DNA of 64,000 nucleotides, from assembly GCA_015143295.1 (NCBI GenBank), contig CM026573.1, positions 6,188,434 through 6,252,433 of the forward strand, given 5' to 3'. How positions within the stretch are numbered: position 1 is the first letter of the stretch; each line of letters opens with the position of its first letter. This stretch comes from Tetracentron sinense (Eukaryota > Streptophyta > Magnoliopsida > Trochodendrales > Trochodendraceae). Under the pieces are notes generated by a model. The model made no database searches. It was given only the letters and a program-made list of their open reading frames with translations, and had not been told where the DNA came from. Made by a program: the position numbers and the translations under genes. Positions 56,401 to 64,000 of the stretch are shown one piece after another.

Positions 56401-59400
56401 TGTTTTCCTGTTGCTAGAGAGGGGTTTGACAAGATCCTAAATAATATAAGCCATTTCTTAGCTAAATATTCACAAGGTATTACAATTATTAAACTGGTAG
56501 CTACCCAGAGAGTATTGGCCAAACAATGAGACAAGCTACCCTACAAGCAACTATCTGCCAGATTATACATTTACATCATATGTGCGCATCGATGTGTCGC
56601 AGAAAGATTTCTTATTTAATAAAATTAGAAAAGCACCATGGCACAAGTATCAAGGTTGTCATACCTTCTTGCAGACTGCAAAAGCAGCTTGTTCTGGAGT
56701 CATGTCGTGGAATGGTGTCAATGCTGTTAAAAGCTCCCAAAGGACTATGCCATAACTGTATACATCAACTTTCCTTGTATGATGTTTTTCTCTGATCATT
56801 TCAGGGGCCATCCAACGGTAAGTGCCTGTGAATCCCTTTCCACTGCCACATTGAGATTCTAAGCATGAGATCCCAAAATCTGCTACCTTCACACACATAT
56901 CTTCCCCAAGCAATAGGTTTTCTGACTTGAGATCCCTATGAAGTATCCCCTGAGAATGCAGGTAATGCATTCCCCGTGCAATATCGAGGGCCAATTTCAG
57001 AACTAGGTCGAGTGGAACTGAATGTGGCTCATGCTGATGGAGGTATTTTCTTAATGAGCCCCCTGCCAAATACTCGGTGATGATACAGAAAACAGGAGGT
57101 TTCTTGCATGCTGCAAAAAACTGCATAAAAAATTATGTATTCTGGTCATATAAATCCATATGGTTATAGTAGACTTCAGTTGTTAACCAAACAGTTTGAA
57201 TCCACTACATTATAACTTCAGAATTCGACTGATGCAAAATAAACAGGTTAATCGAGTGTATGCTTTTGACATTTGGAGGAGAATTAATAACAAACCAACT
57301 TGTTGTTTACAAAGAAAAACAAAGTCTAACAATGCCTGGGAATTAACTGGATATGACAAAGTCTGTAAATGTGAGCATAGCACCTTTTTAATGACCAAAG
57401 ATTCTATTTTTTCAAAGGTTCCAAACTTTCAATCACCAAAGATGACTGTAAATTGTGTTCAGTCCACGACAAACAACTAGTTTCTTAGGTTCATATTAGT
57501 TATTACAACCTGGCATAAGAGCAGAAGCACTTAACAAAGTTTGTTCTCTATGGAATGAGATCTACTGGTACGTGAAGTATGGGACATTGACCTTATGGAT
57601 TCAGACAGCTCTCACAATGTGATCCTAAGACTAGGTGGAACCCAAATATGCTTGAAGATACGGGATTGAGCATTGAGCATCTCCCTTCATTGTGAGCCAT
57701 ATCCAATCTCCAGGTTTGCAGCCACTTGCTAATTTTGTTCTTGGTTGCAGACTGTCATACACGTGCAGGGGCGGAGACCTGGGGGGGGGGGAGAGAAAGG
57801 GCTAGAGCCCCTCGAACTTTTGAGGAAAATAATAATTTATACTTTATATTATTTAGTTTAAAAGGGCATAGGCATGGGGGGCAGCCCCACCCGGAACCCA
57901 CCTAATCATTCTTCACAAACCCATCAATAATAATTACTATTATTATCAATCAACCCTTGCTTGCCCCCTACAAGAAAATCCTGGCTCCGCCCCTTATACA
58001 CGAAATAGACTTGATGCATTGGAAGTAAAGGAATACATCAGACTTTGTTGCTCTCTATTTTGGAAATTCAGAATCAGGTGAACTGAACCTGTAAGACACT
58101 TAAATGAAATAAGGAGAAGAAGGGATAGTTGGGCAGTGTAATATTGGAGGTGGCAGTGAGATATATAGAGTGTCAAAGGGATGAATGAGATATGCAGAAC
58201 TGCAAGTGTTTAGATTATATGGAAGCTAATAAAGAAACGACTTTTAAAGATAACCTATAAATCCAAAAACAATAGAATAAAGAGGAAAACACTAGAGGAA
58301 GAGATGTGCTGAATAATTCTGTAGTCTTCCTCGCACTATAGAGTATAGCCCAAGATGAATAGAACACCCAAGATTTTGGTCATTTTGTTTGTCTTTCCAT
58401 AAGTAGCCCAAGAACAAAAACGATTCTTGAACATCTTAGACAACAATATAACAAGTCAGGGCTTGCACATGAGATGAAGATAGTGTTAACATGGTTTCAA
58501 ATAATGAATGAGACTAGAACACCCACACACCCCTTCCTCTTCCGGGCCCAAAAAATAAATAACTAAATAAGTCATGTCTAGTAAATAGATTTGGTGCTGC
58601 CGGTGAAGCTTAAAATCCTCTTCATCAAAGAAGAGTAGCACGAGTAGTATAGCGTCTACTGCACAGAGGTGATATAGTGATCAATTGGTGTAATTACCAA
58701 TCAAAAAAAAAAAAATCAATTGGTGTAATTGCAATGCATTAACGCCTAACTGATAGAACTCTGAAATGAATGAACCTAAAAATTTGAAAGTACTTGGAAT
58801 TGCTGAGGAAAAGAAAGGCATCTTTTTTTATAATGCAAGTATGAATTTAAGCTCTCTATCTAGAAGCTCCTTTTGACAAAGAAACTATAGTTTCTCACAG
58901 CAACAACAAGTTTTAAATAGCCATTATAAGGTAAATTTTGCATAGAGAATATCTGAAACTACAAAAACTATAGTATCTCACAGCAATAGTAAGTTTCTTG
59001 CTCTACACTCTGTTTTATTTTAAGGCCAAACGAGATAAGAGTTACCTAGAAGTCTAAAACCCACATGACTTCAATTCAAGAACCACATAACGTTCTTCTC
59101 TTACAATGCAGGAAAAGAAAAAATGTAGCATCTCAGATAATCCTACTAACTTACTAAGTACCAAAGCATTCCATCAGAACAGAGCTTACAGTGATGATAT
59201 TAGGATGCCGGAGGCGAAAGAGCAAGGTAACCTCTGAAGTAAATTGCTTCTCCAGCAAATCTGCCAAGCTCTCATCTTCCTCAGGCTGGCTTATAAGTTT
59301 GATCGCCACGTCCATCTGCTTGTATATCCCGTGGTAGATCCGGCTGTGCCGGCCGGATGCGAACTTACTGCCTATGAACAACTGAGACATGTCGGCACTC

Positions 59401-59549
59401 CATTCTTCCTCACCCTCTCCTTTTATCTCTGCACCAGAAGATACCAGGTACTTCGACCAAGAAACTGCTAGCTTGTATTCTCCCAGGGAGAGACTCCTCT
59501 CAGATCTACCATTGTTTGAAATCTGCTTAAACCATTGGAAACTCTTCAT
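53428..59549 (-). CDS. HT1-type Raf-like MAPKKK (group C) Ser/Thr kinase
   Basis: Three coding exons, 59549-59190, 57120-56665 and 53676-53428, give 354 residues. A 50-residue N-terminus precedes the kinase domain. Seen motifs: degenerate glycine loop IGSKFASGRHSRIY (residues 59-72), VAIK with catalytic Lys84, the Glu of EKQFTSEV (106), HRDLKSENLL (Asp183), DFG (201-203) and MAPEM (224-228). All catalytic residues are present, so it should be active. EEEWSADMSQLFIG and NERPPLPASCPMAF are hallmarks of the plant Raf-like group that includes HIGH LEAF TEMPERATURE 1; in that family members act in guard-cell CO2 signalling and in blue-light or stress pathways. The exact Arabidopsis partner was not determined. 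The start Met opens a family-like N-terminus. Intron 2 holds a Copia gag relic; intron 1 a MITE. Confidence 0.94.
55643..56237. mobile_element. Inverted-repeat unit enclosing a Copia gag fragment
   Basis: Arms of about 120 bp (55643-55763 and 56113-56237) are inverted copies beginning TGTTAGAGATAGTTTAGAG. The space between encodes, on the minus strand, pieces like UBN2/gag of plant Copia elements (AIGLETSSDVWNALLNHF; KVFGLLKGLGSGYEAFV). The gag piece is broken and only a fragment of the family's gene. The arm opening resembles the LTR of the TRIM relic at 2882-3772, so the arms may be LTR parts in opposite orientation. A further short copy of the arm tip is at 54943-54962. In kinase intron 2. 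Confidence 0.7.
57764..57995. mobile_element. MITE with CAGGGGCGGAG ends and a 7-bp TSD
   Basis: Ends TGCAGGGGCGGAG and CTCCGCCCCTT are inverted and lie between direct repeats ATACACG at 57757-57763 and 57996-58002. 232 bp, noncoding, with a run of about 12 G near 57781. CAGGGGCGGA-type ends are widespread in plant hAT-like MITEs. In kinase intron 1. Confidence 0.75.
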
Positions 59550-60300
59550 CGATCCGAGCCAACACGTTCCAAAATCATCAAATGTCCACTTCTCTCAATC
59601 CTCTTTTGAACAACAAGTAGTTCCAAGAAGCCCTAAATTCGGTTGTCTGTTCAAGCTCAGCTGAAAACGAGAGTTTTGAACATAATCTTGCGACTTATAT
59701 AAACCATCAGAGAAAACTCACGGAAAGGATTAAGCTTAAATGTTCAAAACTCCCCTAATTCAATTACATTTCATATATTCTCGAACTCCTCCTCTTCAGA
59801 CACCGATCCGGTGCATTCAAACCCGCAAATACTCATTCACTCAAAGATCAGAACAAAATCTCGATACCTAACCACAAAATCAAAGAAAAACAATACATTT
59901 TTTGTTCAAAAGTCCAAATCTAATTCAAATTTCTCTTCCCCTGCATAGCTATAAAAGCTAGTCATTCCTTAATCCTTTCCAACAGATACAACTTCGTTTC
60001 TCTGCAACAACAGGAGAAACAGAAACTCCTTTCTTCGAACCTCAAATCTCCAGCTCGAAATCAGAAGCTCAGAAAACCTGAAGCAGAATCGACAGTCATG
60101 AACCATTTTCAAGAGAAATTAGTTTGAAACACGAGATTTTCAAAGCTGCGCAACTCCGCCATGGCTGTTACAGAGAAAGCTCAGAATCGCCGTTGGTGAC
60201 AAATCGATTTCTTAGAAATTACTCAGAGGAGGTTGGAGCTTGTTAGGGTTTGAAGGAATTATTAAGAACAGAGAAATAGAGAGAGAGAGAAAGTAGTTGT
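59550..60300 (-). promoter_or_regulatory. Kinase 5'UTR, probably with a leader intron
   Basis: On the minus strand a CT-rich leader runs from about 60300 and shows CTGCTTCAG followed by GTTTTCTG near 60080. An acceptor, CGTTTTCAG, lies near 59663. This would give a leader intron of about 0.4 kb. Inferred from splice-like signals only. Confidence 0.35.
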
Positions 60301-60595
60301 TGGGGGCTTTTCCGGTGAAGTGAAAGCATTTGCTGGAGCTGGCGAATTGGCGATTCTCCGTCACTCTACACTTTAAAGTCTAATAGCCTAACGTGGGGAA
60401 TATGAATATCCACGTCTGAGGGAGACAAACCGGGGTCCTCATAAAGATTGCTACCTATTTTCAATGAGATTACCCTTTATATCTCTTAAAATATCTGAAA
60501 TGACACTTCATCACGTTGGCAGCCAACCCCCGGGTTGACCAAATTACCCCTCTTGGTCTGTCTGCCTCGTCCTGTTTCCTTTGATCTACGGTCAA

Positions 60596-61039
60596 TTGGG
60601 GTGTACACAAGCCTCGGCGGCTCGTTCTTATCGAGGCGAGCTCAAGTTTGATTTTTAAGGCTCTTTCGGGGCTAGCATAGCTAATTTTTCAAGTTTGAAA
60701 TATGTTTAAACCGAGCTCGAGTTAAAGTTAAGGCATGTTTGATTCGGCTTGATTCGAAGTATGACTCGAGCTCGGCTCGGCTCGGCTCGGCTCGGCTCGA
60801 CTTGAATATTATATAAATATATATATATGGTGATATATAGATAATATAAAATATTATTATTATTCAAGTTGAGCTTGGCCCGAGCTTGAATCAATTCGAG
60901 CTCGAGCCAAACTATTTGATTTCGAGCCGATATTATGAACACAATTTCAAGCTAAGTTGAGCTCGAGCCTAGAGTAACTCCCTTTCAAGCCAAGCTGAGC
61001 AAGTTCAAGCTCGGATCAGCCGACTCAAATAAACCCCTA
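60596..61039. mobile_element. Foldback element, GAGCTCG/GGCTCG motif family
   Basis: Opens TTGGGGTGTACACAAGCC and closes GACTCAAATAAACCCCTA, in the style of the element at 50512. About 20 copies of GCTCG/CGAGC occur, including five in tandem at 60767-60798. No matching 8-bp flanks, so either older or the ends are misplaced. Lies upstream of the kinase. Confidence 0.5.
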
Positions 61040-61199
61040 GCTCTCTACCTCATAGCGGCTAAGACTTTTGTTTTGGGTTAGATGGGGCCCAAGGTGAAAC
61101 TACACTAGTACATTCCGATAGCTAGTAAGACTTTGACTCCGACCTAAAACTTGTTTAGGCCTAAAACAGAACTCTATTATAATTACTGATACTGATAAC

Positions 61200-61565
61200 T
61201 AGGGTTAATGCATCAAATCAATATCCAAATCTGATCCGATCAGAATCCGATCGGATTAAATGAAATTATAATTCTATTATGGATTTGTCAAATCGAATAC
61301 AGATGTAAGACCTAAATTCGATTATAATCAGATTGAATTCGGATATATAGTGATCCAATCCGATTAAAATCTAATTCAATTATATATATATATATAATAA
61401 CAATAATAATATTTATATAATTTTATAAATGTATTATAGTATTAATTATAATATTTAATTAAAATTTTAATTTTTAGATATATTAATATTAATCAAATTG
61501 GACTCAAATCTTAAATAAATAATTTGATTCAAATTCAAATTGGACAATTTAAAATCTGACGAATT
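61200..61565. repeat. Foldback-like repeat rich in AATCCGAT/ATCGGATT
   Basis: Many copies of GATCCGAT, AATCCGAT, AATCAGATT and AAATTGGA around an AT-rich centre (61380-61460) with an (AT)n run. Same architecture as the other families; ends not resolved. Confidence 0.4.
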
Positions 61566-63450
61566 ATCATCACAAAGAAAAATGCACAAGTTCAATTCTC
61601 GTCGTTCGCCGTCTTTACTGTTATTTTTTTTTTACAAATAGGAAGATACGAATTCAAATTCTCAGCTGGTGGTATCAGTGTTGAGTGATCACTCACTATT
61701 TGGCTAGGAAATGTGGTCAGCAGCTTAAACAAGCCCTAAAATCCCTTGTTGCCTAAAACTTTGCCAAGAAAGCGCTGACGGCAACCCCTACCTACACAGC
61801 CACAACATGGATGATATATGGCAGATATAACGTTGGAATCGACCATTAAAGAGACAATCACTAAGGAACAGAGCCCTTCTTTTACTATCAGTGAGGACTT
61901 TAGTTGTTCCATCTGCTTCCTTCCTTTCGACCTTCGGTCACTTACTCTTATGACATTAAAGATTCTATCCAAGCTTGAGAAAGGTCTCGGATGAATCCAT
62001 TTATAGTCTTACAAATAATACGTGAACAAATATGAGAGCACTAAGGCTATTTATTTATTATTTTTTAATGTGTATTTGTTATAACATTTTTCTTTCTTTC
62101 CATTTTTGAAGATTAAAAAACATGGTGGTTACATAGGAAGGATGATGGTTACATAGGAAGGACGGATTTTGAGCTTGGCTTCTTGGTTGACTCCCAATGA
62201 TTTTTTTAACTTAGCAAGTTGGCATTTTTTTTGGGTGTGTTAGTGTTACTAATAGTTCACCAAAAATACAAGGTGCCATTTTTTTTGTGTAGGGTGGGTA
62301 AGCTTAACTTGAACACGCAACACATTAGGTCTGATAGTGTGTGTATTTAGGGTATTACATTATCACATAATCATAAAAAGTAAATTTTGCGTTGCGGTTG
62401 GGTGTTATTGTCTCGCTTTATTTCCACATTGATTGGGTATTAGTCTTCGCAGGGGTGTATTAGGAATTACAAATCCTCCTTTCAGACCCTTTTGGAGTGA
62501 TTAAATGAAATTACCCTTATGACACCCTTATGCCTAGCTGTGTGTGTTTAAGGTGTTACATCATCACTTAACCAAAACTAAAACAAAAAAAATGTGCAAG
62601 CTAAGCCCATAGCACTTTTCATGAGGGTTTTTGTGTCATATGAGGAAATCGACGGTTGTGAAAGTCGAGTGGCAGTTTTGCTATTACGGAAGAACGAGGG
62701 CAGTTTAGACTTTAGAGTCTTTGGACGTTACAACAGAAACGGAAAACGGAACGTTGGGAGGGATCGCATTGTTGTAGGGATGGTAAGTGGGACCCAAACC
62801 AACATTAGGTATCCGTGGGCGTGTCGGACAGCCGTATGGTTCTTCCGTATACGGCCACTATTATTGACACAAGCGGTTTAATCACAGTGGACCCTTGGGT
62901 ACTTTACTAAAGTGTCCTCGTGTCCCTTGTAAACCCGCCATTTAATCCTGGTTAAGCTTCACTAAATTATACTTAAAGATTATTATTATTATTTTAAAAT
63001 CAAGGTTGGATTACTTAACCCTAAGATTGAGTAAATTTTAACCACAATTAATGAGTGTTAAAAAAAGGGGCATGTACCAATGAGGACTAGCGATTCCGTT
63101 AGATAAATGCAACCCCGGATAAGTTTTTCCTATAAAATTTAAAAGCATATAAGCTGCATATGCCTATTTATTAATATAGTTCCGCCATGTACCCTTATGG
63201 TTAATTTAAGATAATTAACACCGGCTTATGCTGTGTGTATATCTTTTATGTGGGAGTGTTTAGAGTTTTCGCTTAACCCGCTTTAAGCCAAACATTTAGC
63301 TCTCTAATCCACTAACCATTGTTAATCGCTACTATCTAGGGTTGGGGCTTAACCTTTTCCAACTTTTAAAAAAATGTATATTTTTTACCTTCCCTGCAAC
63401 ATGGTTGGAGTTAGACGAGCACAAACAGCCTCCAAGGAGCCTTTAGAATT
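61566..63450. other. Intergenic, no gene seen
   Basis: Open frames at 61736-61972 (minus) and 62594-62881 (plus) have no family signature I recognise. 62130-62165 has GGTTACATAGGAAGGA twice in tandem. 62985-63065 carries the dispersed AACCCTAAG...TTAACCACAATTAA phrase. Confidence 0.5.
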
Positions 63451-63536
63451 GGGAAAAGATTCCCTCTGGTGGATGCTTGAGCTGGGGGCTCGGGCATCCA
63501 CAAATCATGCCGCACTTAGGATAATTTGGGGAAGAA
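63451..63536. mobile_element. Half of a palindromic MITE, cut by an LTR
   Basis: GGGAAAAGATTCCCTCTGG followed by GGGGGCTCGGGCATCCACAA matches the left arm of the MITE at 20509. The mirror arm is missing because the LTR starting at 63537 follows directly. Confidence 0.55.
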
Positions 63537-64000
63537 TGTTAGACATGATGCTCATAAAAGTCATTTAGATTATAAGATTCTTATTACTTTGATTAATAGA
63601 GACTTATTTTTTATCTATTGTGAATTCATTATGGGTAATTAACCATGATCATGAGATGATCTATACAATATGAGATATTGATAAAAGTTCATAGGATATA
63701 TTGTAGGAAAGTTATGTGATTGGATTATCACAGGTAGATATAACTTTCCAGTTCCTTATACCTTACATAGTCACAGCTGTGGGTGAAGCTGAGCACTTCA
63801 CTTATATGGCTGCCACAATGTTAAGATGTTCTCAATGGTTGAAATGTAATTTTATCTCAAACTATTGTAGTGGAGACTACATATCATCATATGGATGCTT
63901 AAATGTACACTGACTGATTGCATGTAATGAGAGACCTCTTACATAAACATATGATCAGATAGTTAGTCTCTCATTCACATTGAACAGTTTCGATAATCCT
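63537..64000. mobile_element. Start of a second Copia LTR of the same kind as 44435-46627, cut by the window edge
   Basis: Opens TGTTAGACATGATGCTCATA, comparable to the solo LTR start. It shares AACTTTCCAGTTCCTTATA (63737) with ATTTTCCAGTTCCTTGTAA there, and GGATATATTGTAGGAAAG (63696) with GGTAACATTGTAGGAAAA. Clearly diverged between the two. Its end lies outside the window, so solo or full cannot be told. Confidence 0.6.

Noticed and set aside
56335-56795. Plus-strand open frames opposite the kinase exon 2
   Set aside because: Antisense shadows of the kinase gene and its intron.
62594-62881. 95-residue plus-strand open frame
   Set aside because: Longest clean frame in the right end, but no recognised domain and no clear gene context; could be chance in a higher-GC patch.

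Overview
The window is a plant nuclear genome segment. It holds spliced host genes with GT-AG introns, plant-only families (an R2R3-MYB and an HT1-type Raf-like kinase), and a dense cover of plant mobile elements: hAT-type foldback elements, TRIMs, Copia and Gypsy LTRs, tRNA-type SINEs, and L1 and RTE LINEs. I cannot name the species. Long introns packed with repeats suggest an angiosperm with a medium or large genome.

Four host genes are supported, all on the minus strand. From high to low coordinate they are: (1) an HT1-type Raf-like MAPKKK, coding 59549-53428, 3 coding exons, 354 aa; (2) an OM47-like mitochondrial outer-membrane beta-barrel protein, coding 51792-25049, 14 exons, 421 aa; (3) the exosome cap subunit RRP40, coding 16301-9553, 9 exons, 240 aa, with a likely 5'UTR intron reaching about 18619; (4) a subgroup-15-like R2R3-MYB, coding 6920-6006, 3 exons, 214 aa. 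I assembled each exon chain by hand from the sequence. Every junction keeps frame, and the lengths fit the families. The four genes have unrelated jobs (signalling, organelle membrane, RNA decay, epidermal transcription) and look like ordinary neighbours, not a cluster.

The rest is mobile-element sediment. 1-5.9 kb: repeats, including a small LTR (TRIM-type) relic, and perhaps the first UTR exon of a gene off the left edge. 6.9-9.5 kb: AT-rich intergenic DNA. 16.3-25 kb: RRP40 leader, nested GGTGNTGTTAGG-end elements, a MULE-like palindromic MITE, a hAT foldback, a Harbinger-type Myb/SANT fragment, and a large inverted array of about 21-bp units. OM47 introns: a complete solo Copia LTR with its 5-bp duplication, a decayed hAT transposase gene carrying a tandem TRIM, a Gypsy LTR relic split by a 2-kb hAT element with a 105-bp satellite, five more hAT-like foldbacks, LINE and LTR relics, and a decayed minisatellite. 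60.6-64 kb: more foldbacks, then the start of a second Copia LTR cut by the window edge.

The most notable pattern is a set of unrelated hAT-type nonautonomous families. Each has 8-bp or near 8-bp target duplications, and its ends are built from many copies of a different short motif, usually CG-bearing (GTATCG, GGTTCG, CTCG, GAGCCGAGC, and in one case AGCCCA). No tRNA, rRNA, CRISPR or prokaryote-type system was seen.
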